Positions 47,250 to 55,913 of a stretch of DNA of 64,000 bases are shown piece by piece. The stretch spans positions 21,184 to 85,183 of the forward strand of contig NZ_JAPYZZ010000016.1 of the NCBI RefSeq assembly GCF_027460065.1, written 5' to 3'. The notes beneath the pieces were generated by a model. It did no database searches. It was not told where the DNA came from and was given only the letters and a program-made list of their open reading frames with translations. Numbering within the stretch: position 1 is the stretch's first letter; every line of letters starts with the position of its first letter. Made by a program: the position numbers and the translations under genes. This DNA comes from Martinezella rhizogenes (GTDB lineage: Bacteria; Pseudomonadota; Alphaproteobacteria; Rhizobiales; Rhizobiaceae).

Positions 47250-48791
47250 ATGGACAAACAACCCGTTTTTCAGGCGCGAAACGTCGAAAAACTGTTCCCC
47301 GGCGTTCGTGCGCTCAAGGGCGTCAATCTTTCGCTGCAACCCGGCTCGATCCACGCCCTGCTCGGGGAAAATGGCGCCGGCAAATCGACCCTGATCAAGG
47401 TCATCACCGGTGTCCATCATCAAAGCAGCGGCCAGATTCTCGTCGACGGGCAGGAAGTGCGCTTCGGCAATCCACGCGAAGCGATTGCGCGCGGCATCGG
47501 TGTCGTGCACCAGGAGCGCAATCTCATTCCGCGTTTCTCGATTGCCGAGAATATCCACATGGAAAAGCTCGGCGCCCATTATCTCAAACCCATCGACTAC
47601 GCCGCACTGAATCGCGACGCGCGCCGCTGGCTTGAGGCACTCAATCTGGAAATCGATCCGGCAACGCCGGTATCGGAGCTTTCCGTCGCGCAGATGCAGC
47701 TTGTCGAAATCGCCAAGGCGCTTTCCCTGCAGAGCCGTGTGCTCCTGCTTGATGAGCCGACGACATCGCTGACGCCGAGCGAAACGGACAACCTCTTCCG
47801 CATTCTGCGCCGCCTGCGCGATGATGGCGCGAGCCTCGTCTTCGTCAGCCACAAGCTGGAGGAAGTTCTCGACATCTGCGACCGGGTGACGGTTCTGCGG
47901 GATGGCGAAAACGCCTGCGAAAGCCGCTCCATGGAAGGTCTCGGACGTCAGGATCTCGTGCGCCTGATGATCGGCCGCGCCGAAAGCGGCGGCGGCTGGC
48001 GCAAACGCGCGGTCGAACACAATCCGATGGTGCTGGAACTTGAGGACGTATCGACCGCGATCGGTCACCGCGATGTCAGCCTGTCCGTGCGTAAGGGCGA
48101 GATAGTCGGCCTTTACGGGCTGGTCGGCGCCGGTCGCACCGAACTTGCAAAATCGATCATGGGTAAGTTCGCAGTCACCTCCGGTAACGTGCGTATTTCG
48201 GGCCGGCCGGCGCGCATCCGCTCCGTAGCCGAAGCCATCCACGAATACGGCGTCGGTTATGTCAGCGAAGACCGCAAGGGCGATGGCCTCATTCTTCAGC
48301 ACTCGGTTCTTGCCAATGCGAGCGTTCCCATCTGGCGCAAGCTCTCGAATACGTTCGGCGTGCTTTCGGATGGACGCATCCGGGCGGCGGTAACGCCTTT
48401 CCTGAAAAAGCTGGAGGTGAAGACGCCAAGCCTCAGCCAGACCGTCGGCAATCTATCCGGCGGCAATCAGCAGAAAATCAGTGTCGCCAAATGGCTGGCT
48501 GCCGATGTCAAACTGCTGATCGTCGACGAACCCTCCGTCGGCATCGACATCAAGACAAAGGCCTATCTGCATGACCTGCTGCGCGAGTTGGCGGATAACG
48601 GCACCGCCATTCTCGTCATTACCAGCGACATGCCGGAAATGGTGGCACTGGCCGATCGCATCGTCGTGATGGACCAATACAGGGTGAAAGGCATCGTGGA
48701 AAACAATGGCGTCTATGCCGATATGAGCCACGATATCATGACTTTCATCCATCACTCTGAAGAGAGCGGAGCCCGCCTCCACCCGGCATAG
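47250..48791 (+). CDS. Sugar ABC transporter ATP-binding protein
   Basis: A 513-residue twin-domain ATPase of the RbsA/MglA type. Domain 1 has Walker A GENGAGKST and DEPTTSL; domain 2 has the degenerate GLVGAGRTEL, the signature LSGGNQQK and DEPSVGID. It energises the importer formed with the two permeases. It ends the rightward arm of the locus. About 45% of the pattern is shared by eye with RhaT at the left end, as expected of the same family. Confidence 0.87.
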   Translation: MDKQPVFQARNVEKLFPGVRALKGVNLSLQPGSIHALLGENGAGKSTLIKVITGVHHQSSGQILVDGQEVRFGNPREAIARGIGVVHQERNLIPRFSIAENIHMEKLGAHYLKPIDYAALNRDARRWLEALNLEIDPATPVSELSVAQMQLVEIAKALSLQSRVLLLDEPTTSLTPSETDNLFRILRRLRDDGASLVFVSHKLEEVLDICDRVTVLRDGENACESRSMEGLGRQDLVRLMIGRAESGGGWRKRAVEHNPMVLELEDVSTAIGHRDVSLSVRKGEIVGLYGLVGAGRTELAKSIMGKFAVTSGNVRISGRPARIRSVAEAIHEYGVGYVSEDRKGDGLILQHSVLANASVPIWRKLSNTFGVLSDGRIRAAVTPFLKKLEVKTPSLSQTVGNLSGGNQQKISVAKWLAADVKLLIVDEPSVGIDIKTKAYLHDLLRELADNGTAILVITSDMPEMVALADRIVVMDQYRVKGIVENNGVYADMSHDIMTFIHHSEESGARLHPA

Positions 48792-49115
48792 GTCTCACCA
48801 CTCCGAGCTTGCGCCTACCCGAATGCTGATGGCATGTCTCATCATTGCAAGGTGAGACTGCCTTCCAGCGGCGACTGCGGTGCCGTAAAGGCGCATGTCT
48901 GGCCTGCAGTGCCATTTTGCCGTCGACGCACTCACGAAACTTTGCTTGCACATCCCGCCAACATTGCCGGGCTTTCATTTGCCAGACGCAGCGGACTGGA
49001 TTAGACGAATCCCGTACCATCGTGGAAAACGGCGACTTAATTTCGCCATCACGCCCCGCCTTTTTGAAAGCCCGTCCGGGATATCTGCTTCTTTGCGAAG
49101 TTTGAGGAAAACAAC
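48792..49115 (+). other. Intergenic region before dsbB
   Basis: 324 bases between the ABC ATPase and dsbB. Open frames here (for example 48845-49105 rightward) lack ribosome-binding sites and family-like composition. It should hold the dsbB promoter; I see no clear hairpin terminator. Confidence 0.45.
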
Positions 49116-49631
49116 ATGGCCAATGCGACCACCGCCGACAACAGCCGCACGCTCGCCGCTCTCGGCGTCACGGCGGGAATGATCTTCACCGTCGGCTCCG
49201 CCCTCGGTTTCCAGCATATTGGCGGTTACACGCCCTGCGCGCTCTGCCTGTTGCAGCGCGATCCCTATTATTACGCCATTCCGCTGGGCATATTGGCCAT
49301 TGTGACCAGCATCTTCAAACTGCCGACCCAGATCACACGGCTGCTTCTCGCGCTAATTGGCGTGGCGATGCTGATCGGCGCCGGGCTTGGCGTCTATCAT
49401 GCCGGCGTGGAATGGGGTTTCTGGGCAGGCCCGATCACCTGCGCGACCGGCGCTCCTTCCATCACCACCAATGCCGGCGATCTCCTGGGCAATCTAAACG
49501 CCATCAAGGCACCCTCCTGCAACGACGCCGCATTGCGGGTGCTCGGCCTTTCCTTTGCAGGCTGGAACGTTATCGCAAGCGTTGCACTTGCGGCAGTCGC
49601 CTTTTTTGGCGCGAGCCGTAAAAGCCGGTAA
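49116..49631 (+). CDS. dsbB: Disulfide bond formation protein B
   Basis: A 171-residue four-helix inner-membrane protein. The first redox pair is Cys41-Cys44 (PCALCLLQRDPYYY) and the second periplasmic pair Cys109/Cys135. It reoxidises DsbA and passes electrons to ubiquinone. GAGG lies nine bases upstream of ATG 49116. No dsbA is in the window. Confidence 0.87.
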   Translation: MANATTADNSRTLAALGVTAGMIFTVGSALGFQHIGGYTPCALCLLQRDPYYYAIPLGILAIVTSIFKLPTQITRLLLALIGVAMLIGAGLGVYHAGVEWGFWAGPITCATGAPSITTNAGDLLGNLNAIKAPSCNDAALRVLGLSFAGWNVIASVALAAVAFFGASRKSR

Positions 49632-49661
49632 GCGGAAAAACCGCGTTGCAGTCCTGAAGGA

Positions 49662-50219
49662 TCAGGGCTGCAGTTCGGTATCCCAGTAAAGATAGTCCAT
49701 CCAGCTTTCGTGCAGATAGTTGGGCGGGAACAACCGTCCGTTATTGTGCAGGTCCTGAACCGTCGGCTGGAAGGGCTTCTGCGCCGGGAACATGCCCGCC
49801 TGCTTGGGAAGCTTGCTGCCTTTTCTAAGGTTGCAGGGAGAGCACGCCGCCACGACATTGTGCCACGTCGTTTCACCGCCATGCGCGCGGGGAATGACGT
49901 GGTCGAAGGTCAATTCGTCCCGCGTGCCGCAATATTGGCATTCGAACTTGTCCCGAAGGAAAACGTTGAAGCGTGTGAAGGCGGGGTTGCGGGTGGGCTG
50001 CACGTAGGTCTTGAGGCTGACGACACTCGGCAGCCGCATGGAAAAGCTGGGGGACGACACCGCGTGATCATATTCTGCAATGATGTTCACACGGTCTAGA
50101 AAGACAGCCTTGATCGCGTCCTGCCAGGACCATAACGACAAGGGGTAATAACTCAGTGGCCTGTAGTCTGCGTTCAGAACGAGCGCCGGCAGGGCCTGTG
50201 GTGAAACTGCAATCGTCAA
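49662..50219 (-). CDS. HNH endonuclease domain protein
   Basis: A 185-residue protein. The HNH core reads CQYCGTRDELTFDHVIPRAHGG followed by WHNVVAACSPCNLRKG (four zinc cysteines, catalytic His, then Asn). The N-terminal half (VLNADYRPLSYYPLSLWSWQDA) is conserved in a widespread stand-alone HNH group. The role is unknown; no restriction or mobile partners are nearby. It is convergent with dsbB. Confidence 0.82.
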   Translation of the reverse strand: MTIAVSPQALPALVLNADYRPLSYYPLSLWSWQDAIKAVFLDRVNIIAEYDHAVSSPSFSMRLPSVVSLKTYVQPTRNPAFTRFNVFLRDKFECQYCGTRDELTFDHVIPRAHGGETTWHNVVAACSPCNLRKGSKLPKQAGMFPAQKPFQPTVQDLHNNGRLFPPNYLHESWMDYLYWDTELQP

Positions 50220-50545
50220 GGGCTTCTCCTGATCGATTCGGCATCTGCACCTGTATATTAGGTCCGTTGTTACAGGATTGTGAAGCCTATAAATGCAGCG
50301 GCAAAGAGCTTAATTTTTAAGCCCCGGAAAGGCCGTTTTCGCATTCCTGAAGACCGGCAATGCCATCGCCATGAGGCATCTTTGGCCGATGCGGCAGGAC
50401 GGCGATTCGGCCAGACACAAATCCTTCTCACGGCGGACGCAATATCGGTGGTATAATGACCTTCAACGGAAAATCAATGCGCGCCTGCCATGGCAAATGT
50501 GCGGCGGTGGCGGCATCCATCATTCCTTCTTTGGAGGAAACGCTC
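50220..50545. other. Intergenic region between the HNH gene and a small secreted protein gene
   Basis: 326 bases holding the leftward HNH promoter and the rightward promoter of the secreted protein. TATAAT at 50452-50457, preceded by TGG, could be an extended -10 box about 90 bases before ATG 50546; no good -35 is present. I see no gene here. Confidence 0.45.
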
Positions 50546-50845
50546 ATGATGTTACGCATGCAGCAAGCGGCGATATTACGGGGCAGCATGGCAGCGGGCG
50601 CGCTCGCCGTCATGATCGGCCTGGCAGCGGGTGCCCATGCCCAGCAATACCAGAATTTCGAAGTGACGCCGGATGGGCGCGGCGGCGCACAGGGAACCAT
50701 CGGCGGGCGCAATTTCGAGGTTGAGCGAAATTACGACCGGCCGCCGGCGGGCGGCGCCTCATCCGAGACACGGCGCGAACTGAGGCGGGCCGTTCCGCAA
50801 CAGACCTGTGTCGTCGATAGCGAGGGCCGAACGCGCTGCAAGTGA
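50546..50845 (+). CDS. Small secreted protein of unknown function
   Basis: A 99-residue protein. A signal peptide occupies about 1-32 (SMAAGALAVMIGLAAGAHAQ); the mature part is short, rich in Gly, Arg and Glu, and has two cysteines near the end (QQTCVVDSEGRTRCK) that may form a disulfide. I recognise no family. ATG 50546, or the adjacent ATG at 50549, follows GGAGG at eight bases, which makes the gene credible. Confidence 0.65.
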   Translation: MMLRMQQAAILRGSMAAGALAVMIGLAAGAHAQQYQNFEVTPDGRGGAQGTIGGRNFEVERNYDRPPAGGASSETRRELRRAVPQQTCVVDSEGRTRCK

Positions 50846-50992
50846 GCGCCGGCCCCTCCTTTCCGACCGATTTCAGCCAGCGTTGAGAAAATCGGATTTC
50901 GTTAAAATGCAATCCATCGACTTAAACGGCCTGCAAGAATGGGCCGCTATGGTGCCAGGCACAAGAGAAGGCAATTGTGCAGGGACAAGGAC

Positions 50993-51595
50993 ATGGCGAA
51001 GAAAAAAATCCGTCTGGCAAAGATTTTTGCCGTCGCTGCCGGCGTGGCGGCAAGCATTGCGACAACGGCATCGGCCGTGCCTCTCGGCCTCGCCCAGAAG
51101 CCGGGTGCCGCGCGTCCCGGCCAGTTCATGCCAACAAGCCGCCCGACCATCGCGCCGATTGCCTTTGCTAAATTCTGCGACAGCGCCGCCGACCAATGTG
51201 TCCGGATCGGCGATGGCGACATGGTGGAACTGACAAAACAGAAACGCATGGAACTCCAGCGCGTCAACGCCGAGATCAACACATCAATCATTTACGCCAG
51301 CGAGCAGGACGGCGAAGACGACTGGAAGCTGAACCCGGCAAGCGGCGACTGCGATGATTTCGCAGTGACCAAGCGGCAGCGCCTGCTGCGCGCCGGCTGG
51401 CCCTCGGGTGCGCTGCGCATCGCAACGGCGCGCACGACGGATGGTATCGGCCATGCCGTTCTAGTCGTCAGCACCAGCCAGGGCGATCTGGTTCTAGATA
51501 ACCGCACCAATGTCGTCAAACCTTGGAAAGCGGTCGATCTGAAGTGGATCAAGATCCAGTCGCATGAGAACCCGCGCATCTGGCTAAAACTCTAG
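50993..51595 (+). CDS. BTLCP transglutaminase-like cysteine proteinase
   Basis: A 200-residue exported protein of the bacterial transglutaminase-like cysteine proteinase family (DUF920). Signal peptide about 1-28. The predicted triad is Cys120 (ASGDCDDFAV), His154 (GIGHAVLVV) and Asp169 (LVLDNR). Relatives such as LapG cleave periplasmic adhesins under c-di-GMP control, but this short family is usually separate from LapD operons and none is here. ATG 50993 is preceded by AGGGACAAGG. Confidence 0.8.
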   Translation: MAKKKIRLAKIFAVAAGVAASIATTASAVPLGLAQKPGAARPGQFMPTSRPTIAPIAFAKFCDSAADQCVRIGDGDMVELTKQKRMELQRVNAEINTSIIYASEQDGEDDWKLNPASGDCDDFAVTKRQRLLRAGWPSGALRIATARTTDGIGHAVLVVSTSQGDLVLDNRTNVVKPWKAVDLKWIKIQSHENPRIWLKL

Positions 51596-51737
51596 ACTGC
51601 CGGATCCGTGCTTGCGGGCTTCATTCGAGGAGGCTCCAAGGGATAAGCGATTGCCGCGTCAACACGGCTTTGGCGCATGATGCGGCGGCCGTTTTCAACA
51701 CTCTTGACCTTGTGCGGGAGAGACAGTATCGGCAGCT

Positions 51738-52529
51738 ATGCCCAAGGTATTCAACTGGATTCGCGGTCGTAAGCAATCAGCCCCCCGCGACGACCGGAGG
51801 CGGCGCAGAATAGACCTTGGCGACAAGCCGGCCACCTTCCCCATCTACGCCATTGGCGACGTGCACGGCAGCCTCGACCTGCTCTTGCAGGCGGAGCGGA
51901 AAATCCTCGCCGATCTGGAGCCAGAACCCTCCCCCGCGCTGGTCGTCCTGCTGGGTGACTATGTCGATCGCGGGCGCGATTCCCGCGGCGTTCTCGAACA
52001 TCTGCTGCAAGCGCCGCCCGCACCGCTTCGCCGTATCGCGCTTTGTGGCAACCATGAGCAGCTCTTCCACGACTTTCTCGAAAATCCGCAGGAGAATATG
52101 CACTGGCTCGACTTCGGCGGTCGCCAGACGCTTCTGTCTTACGGGGTCGATATCGACTATTTCGTGCACAAGGGCCGTCTCAGGCAGCAGCCATTCAGGG
52201 ATGCGCTGCTCGGCGCGATCCCACAGCCCCATCGCCAGCTTTTGTCCAGCCTGCCCGTCTATGCCCGGATTGGCTCCTATATCTTCGTGCATGCGGGCTT
52301 CAGACCGGGATTGCCGCTGGAGGCGCAGACCGATGAGGACATGCTCTGGATCCGTGAGCCTTTCCTTTCACAGGGAGCCGGACTGGACCTCCTCGTCGTC
52401 CACGGGCACACGCCGGTGGAGCAACCGGAGACCGGCCCGCAACGCATCGGCATCGACACCGGCGCTTATACCACGGGCAGGCTCACCATTCTCAGGCTCT
52501 CGGATGCAGGCCTGCACCTGATCGTCTAA
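51738..52529 (+). CDS. Calcineurin-like metallophosphoesterase (PrpA/ApaH-type)
   Basis: A 263-residue metallophosphoesterase. All motifs are present: GDVHGSLDLL (from Asp41), LLGDYVDRGRDSRG, GNHEQLF and late histidines in VHAGFRPG and VHGHTPVEQ. These match bacterial serine/threonine protein phosphatases and diadenosine tetraphosphatases. A basic N-terminal tail (Arg-rich, about 10-25) is unusual. It converges with the aminotransferase gene seven bases away. Confidence 0.83.
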   Translation: MPKVFNWIRGRKQSAPRDDRRRRRIDLGDKPATFPIYAIGDVHGSLDLLLQAERKILADLEPEPSPALVVLLGDYVDRGRDSRGVLEHLLQAPPAPLRRIALCGNHEQLFHDFLENPQENMHWLDFGGRQTLLSYGVDIDYFVHKGRLRQQPFRDALLGAIPQPHRQLLSSLPVYARIGSYIFVHAGFRPGLPLEAQTDEDMLWIREPFLSQGAGLDLLVVHGHTPVEQPETGPQRIGIDTGAYTTGRLTILRLSDAGLHLIV

Positions 52530-52536
52530 GCCTCGG

Positions 52537-53349
52537 TCAGATTTTCACCAGCGGCTCGCGCTCGTAGGCCTGGTGGAGCATTTTCACGAAAGAAGGCGCC
52601 AAGGGCACGCGATGCGGCCCCAGAGCTTCGACCGGAATACCGGGAGTCAGGGAATTCATCACGACCGCGCCTTTGATATCGCTGAGATCGGCGGGACGGA
52701 TCAGTTGCTCGCGCTGAGCGATGCCGAGCGCGTCGAGCTGGCGGCGAATGATGCTCATCGTGATACCGGCAAGAATATCAGCCCTTGGCCAGACCACCGC
52801 TTCGCCATCCCAAAAGGCGAGATTCCAGATGGTTGCTTCGCTTAGATATCCGCGCGCGTCGACAAAGGCTGCATCGTCATATCCATCCTCGACGGCCTTG
52901 CGAAGGAAATAGGTTTTCGATGCTTCGCCGACATGTTTGATCGTTGCGAAGGGGCGTTCATGGTTTACGAGCGCCAGATGCAGGGATTGCTTTGGATCAT
53001 CAAAGGCAGGCGCTGTGCGAACGAGAATGGCGGGGTCGTTCTCTGCTCCCGTCCGGGTGAATTCACCATTGCGCGAAAACAGGGTGGCCGTCAGGGACAG
53101 GGCCGGCGGGCCTGCATGGATCGCTGTCCGCAGCCGGTCGCGCACCAGATCATCCGGCAAGGTCTTGCCGAAAAATTCTTTCGATGCCGACCTCAGCCTT
53201 GCGAGGTGAAGATCGAGGCCGCGCACCGCGCCGTCCCGCACCTGCATGGCGGTGAAATGCGCGAAACCTGCGAAAGCCAGCGGTGATAAGTCTTCTGCGG
53301 TCGCTGCCCGGCCATCAAGTTCGGTGCGAAAGCGGGGTTTGTCAGTCAT
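52537..53349 (-). CDS. Class IV aminotransferase family protein
   Basis: A 270-residue PLP-enzyme of the branched-chain aminotransferase/ADC-lyase fold. The likely PLP lysine lies in the IKHVGE segment and the phosphate-binding stretch reads YLSEATIWNLAFW. Substrate is uncertain. ATG 53349 follows GGAG. It is divergent from a MerR gene and has a MerR-type promoter directly upstream, so that regulator likely controls it. Confidence 0.78.
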   Translation of the reverse strand: MTDKPRFRTELDGRAATAEDLSPLAFAGFAHFTAMQVRDGAVRGLDLHLARLRSASKEFFGKTLPDDLVRDRLRTAIHAGPPALSLTATLFSRNGEFTRTGAENDPAILVRTAPAFDDPKQSLHLALVNHERPFATIKHVGEASKTYFLRKAVEDGYDDAAFVDARGYLSEATIWNLAFWDGEAVVWPRADILAGITMSIIRRQLDALGIAQREQLIRPADLSDIKGAVVMNSLTPGIPVEALGPHRVPLAPSFVKMLHQAYEREPLVKI

Positions 53350-53388
53350 TTTCAAGCTCCTGAAGCGCGTTTACATCGTGGAGCACCT

Positions 53389-53420
53389 TCCCTACAGTCT
53401 GACAGCGCTGTCAGAGTCAA
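53389..53420 (-). promoter_or_regulatory. MerR-type promoter-operator for the aminotransferase gene
   Basis: Leftward -35 TTGACT (53415-53420) and a possible -10 TAGGGA (53389-53394) are 20 bases apart, longer than normal. The spacer contains a perfect 16-base palindrome CTGACAGCGCTGTCAG (53399-53414). An overlong spacer filled by a dyad is the hallmark of promoters that MerR regulators activate by twisting DNA. The exact -10 is uncertain by a base or two. Confidence 0.72.
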
Positions 53421-53429
53421 GGGCTGGAA

Positions 53430-53804
53430 ATGAAGATCGGCGAACTCTCCCTGAAAACCGGCGTGAGCATCAGAATGCTCCGCTATTACGAGGCCGAAGG
53501 CCTTCTCGCCCCCGCCCGCACGGAGGCCGGATATCGGGACTACGATGTCGCCGACGTTGACACGGTCGAGCGCATCCTTCTGCTCGGCAATGCCGGCATG
53601 ACCCTCGCCAATGTCAGGGAGTTCCTGCCCTGCTCCCTCGATCAGCGGCAAGCCTTCCAGCCATGCGACGAATTGAAATCGAAGTTGCGGATGCAGATCG
53701 GCAGGGTCGAAGAGCAGATGAAGAGCCTTTCCAAAAGCCAAAATCTGCTGACGGACCTTCTGGAAACCTTCGAGCGATCCACCCCGGCTTCAAGCCGCTC
53801 GTAA
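53430..53804 (+). CDS. MerR family transcriptional regulator
   Basis: A 124-residue regulator with the MerR N-terminal helix-turn-helix (MKIGELSLKTGVSIRMLRYY, then LLAPARTEAGYRDYD) and a coiled-coil dimerisation helix at about 85-115. Two cysteines around 68-80 (in PCSLDQRQAFQPC) could sense metal or redox state; metal binding is not certain. It is divergent from the aminotransferase gene and should bind the dyad between them, also touching its own promoter. Confidence 0.85.
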   Translation: MKIGELSLKTGVSIRMLRYYEAEGLLAPARTEAGYRDYDVADVDTVERILLLGNAGMTLANVREFLPCSLDQRQAFQPCDELKSKLRMQIGRVEEQMKSLSKSQNLLTDLLETFERSTPASSRS

Positions 53805-53881
53805 ATCAACGTGGCATCCGCTGCATGGGACGGATGGCGGACGGGCATCTCCACCGCCACATCAGGGAACCGGGAGCAAGC

Positions 53882-55576
53882 CTATCCTCTGGCACCCTCG
53901 ATAGCTTCTAGCCAGATGCCGACGGCGACCGCGCCGCCATCGGGATGCCCGACCGCCCGCTCACCGAGGTAACTCGCGCGCCCGAGCCGAGGCTTCATCG
54001 CGGCTGTCGCCTCGGCGCCCGCCAAGCCCGCCGCCACGGCGGATTGCCAGGCCTCTTCTGCCGAAGCGCCTTCCGCAAGCTTGTCCCTGAAAGTTTCCGC
54101 TGCCGGATGAAGCGCATCGATCATCGTCCGATCACCCGGCTTCGCCCCACCCAGTTCCGAGACCGCCGCAACGGCCGCCGTGAATGCTTCCGCCATCTGC
54201 TGTGCCGTTGGCTCATAAATCCCTGCCAGCTGGCGCGAAGCACGCATGAGACCCGTGGCATAGAACGGGCCCGAGCTTCCACCGATGGCCTTGCGCATCG
54301 CATTGGCCATCGCCATCAATCCATCGGAAACGTCGCCGAAGCTCTCTTTCGTCAGCGCAAGGATTGCCTCGCCGCCACGCACCATGCTGGCACCGAGGTC
54401 GCCGTCACCCGCGACGCTATCGAGCTGCGTCAGCCTGGGCTCTGCGGCGATCAGGGCTTTCGCGGCCCGTTCTGCCAGGGAATGCAGCCTTTCGCCGGCC
54501 GCCGTCACCCTGTTTGCCGCAACCGCGGCCTTTTCAGCGTTTGCCGAGGGCAAAACCCGCTTGCGGTTCACCGCACCGCCGCGCGGCCATGCGCCGGCCT
54601 CGGTTGGCGCATCGATGAGGCCGAGCGCGGCGTCGTCCACCTGCAGGACCGACAACGAAAACCCCGGCATATCGAGGGCCGAAAGGAAAGTGCCGGCCCA
54701 GGCTCGTTCCACGACGACGCCTTTCGCCTCCAGCAACGCGACCGCCGACCGTGCGACGATGGCGAGTTCCATCGGCGGCGTTGACCCCAGGCCGTTGACC
54801 AGCAGCGCGACGCGATCGCCGCCGGCGAGCTTGCCGTCGGCTTCGATCGTTTCGATCACCAGCTTCACGAGCGCGTCAGCCGAGGCGATGGGCATCCGCT
54901 GCACGCCCTGTTCACCGTGGATGCCGAGCCCGACTTCGATCTCGGCATCGCCCAGCACGAAGCCCGGCTTGCCCACGGCCGGCAGCGTGCAGGAGCCCAG
55001 CGAGACACCCATGGAAGACAAATTTGCGGCCGCCTCTCGGGCGATGCGGGCGACCTCATGGAGAGGAAGCCCCTTTTCCGCTGCGGCCCCGGCCAGTTTG
55101 TGCACAAGCACCGTACCCGCAATCCCGCGGCGGCGATCGGCGGGAACCGTATCCTTCAAGGCAACGTCGTCGGCGACGACAACGATCTCGACAGGGGTAC
55201 CTTCGGCCCTCGCCAGTTCCGCCGCCAGTCCGAAATTCAGCCGGTCGCCCGTATAGTTCTTGACGATGACGAGCGCACCGGCAGGACCGGCCGCAGCCCT
55301 GATGCCGGCGAGAACCGCATCGGTGCTGGGCGAAGTGAAGACATCACCCGCCACCGCCACCGTCAGCATCCCCGCGCCGACATAACCGGCATGGGCCGGC
55401 TCATGTCCGCTGCCGCCCCCCGAAAGCACCGCCACCTTGCGCTTGTCCGCCTCAGGCAGGCCGGAGCGTATGACCACATTCTCATCCTGAAGCAGGATGG
55501 TTTCGGAGCTGAGTGCCACGACGCCCTCCAGCATATCCCGGACAACGGTGGATGGGTCATTGATGAGCTTCTTCAT
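53882..55576 (-). CDS. ATP-dependent dihydroxyacetone kinase (fused DhaK-DhaL)
   Basis: A 564-residue single-chain kinase. The DhaK domain (about 1-330) has SGGGSGHEPAHAGYVG and the substrate-binding histidine His220 (LGIHGEQGV). The DhaL domain (about 365-560) has the ATP/Mg ligands in SVAGDGDLGASM and the GGSSGPFYAT loop. It phosphorylates dihydroxyacetone, or glyceraldehyde, to enter glycolysis. It uses ATP directly, as no phosphotransferase DhaM is seen. It stands alone with an inverted repeat in its leader region. Confidence 0.9.
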   Translation of the reverse strand: MKKLINDPSTVVRDMLEGVVALSSETILLQDENVVIRSGLPEADKRKVAVLSGGGSGHEPAHAGYVGAGMLTVAVAGDVFTSPSTDAVLAGIRAAAGPAGALVIVKNYTGDRLNFGLAAELARAEGTPVEIVVVADDVALKDTVPADRRRGIAGTVLVHKLAGAAAEKGLPLHEVARIAREAAANLSSMGVSLGSCTLPAVGKPGFVLGDAEIEVGLGIHGEQGVQRMPIASADALVKLVIETIEADGKLAGGDRVALLVNGLGSTPPMELAIVARSAVALLEAKGVVVERAWAGTFLSALDMPGFSLSVLQVDDAALGLIDAPTEAGAWPRGGAVNRKRVLPSANAEKAAVAANRVTAAGERLHSLAERAAKALIAAEPRLTQLDSVAGDGDLGASMVRGGEAILALTKESFGDVSDGLMAMANAMRKAIGGSSGPFYATGLMRASRQLAGIYEPTAQQMAEAFTAAVAAVSELGGAKPGDRTMIDALHPAAETFRDKLAEGASAEEAWQSAVAAGLAGAEATAAMKPRLGRASYLGERAVGHPDGGAVAVGIWLEAIEGARG

Positions 55577-55913
55577 GCCTTACTCCTCGATGCAGTGCGT
55601 CAGCCGGCGGGCGGTACTGGCACCTGATCACGCTGGAGACGCGCAGGTGCCATTTGAACAGTGAACAAGCACGATCTCCCCGCCGATTGCAACCGCCGAA
55701 CATGCACGCAGAAGCTTCGAGCGCGGAACAGTACAAGCCTTCCCGGCTGTGTAATTGTCGGCAGACTTCTGGCCAGCCCGCTTGCAACATTGTATAGGAC
55801 GCCGGTGATCTCTCTTCTTCTCGACAGGCCGCCCCGTCGCGAAGAACAATACTGAAGTAACAAGACGCAACCCACCACCTGACCAACCTCAACAACCAGC
55901 ATCAAGGAAACAC
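55577..55913. other. Divergent control region of the DHA kinase and ArsB-like genes
   Basis: 337 bases holding both promoters. An inverted repeat is annotated at 55618-55652; a rightward segment around 55790-55800 (TTGCAACATTGTATAGG) looks promoter-like. Small open frames here have no ribosome-binding sites and I call no gene. Confidence 0.45.
55618..55652. promoter_or_regulatory. Inverted repeat in the DHA kinase leader
   Basis: Perfect 9-bp arms TGGCACCTG and CAGGTGCCA separated by 17 bases, 42 bases upstream of the kinase start. The spacing suits an operator with half-sites about two helical turns apart, or an mRNA hairpin. Regulator unknown. Confidence 0.4.

Noticed and set aside
48845-49105. 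86-codon rightward frame before dsbB
   Set aside because: No ribosome-binding site, cysteine/arginine-rich shadow-like composition, and it ends inside the dsbB leader.
49662-50219. HNH nuclease as part of a defence system
   Set aside because: Neighbours are dsbB and small secreted proteins; this HNH type is a widespread stand-alone chromosomal protein.
50993-51595. BTLCP protein as LapG of a c-di-GMP adhesin-release system
   Set aside because: No LapD-like receptor or large adhesin is nearby and the protein is a short stand-alone DUF920 form; a link to DcpA cannot be supported from this window.
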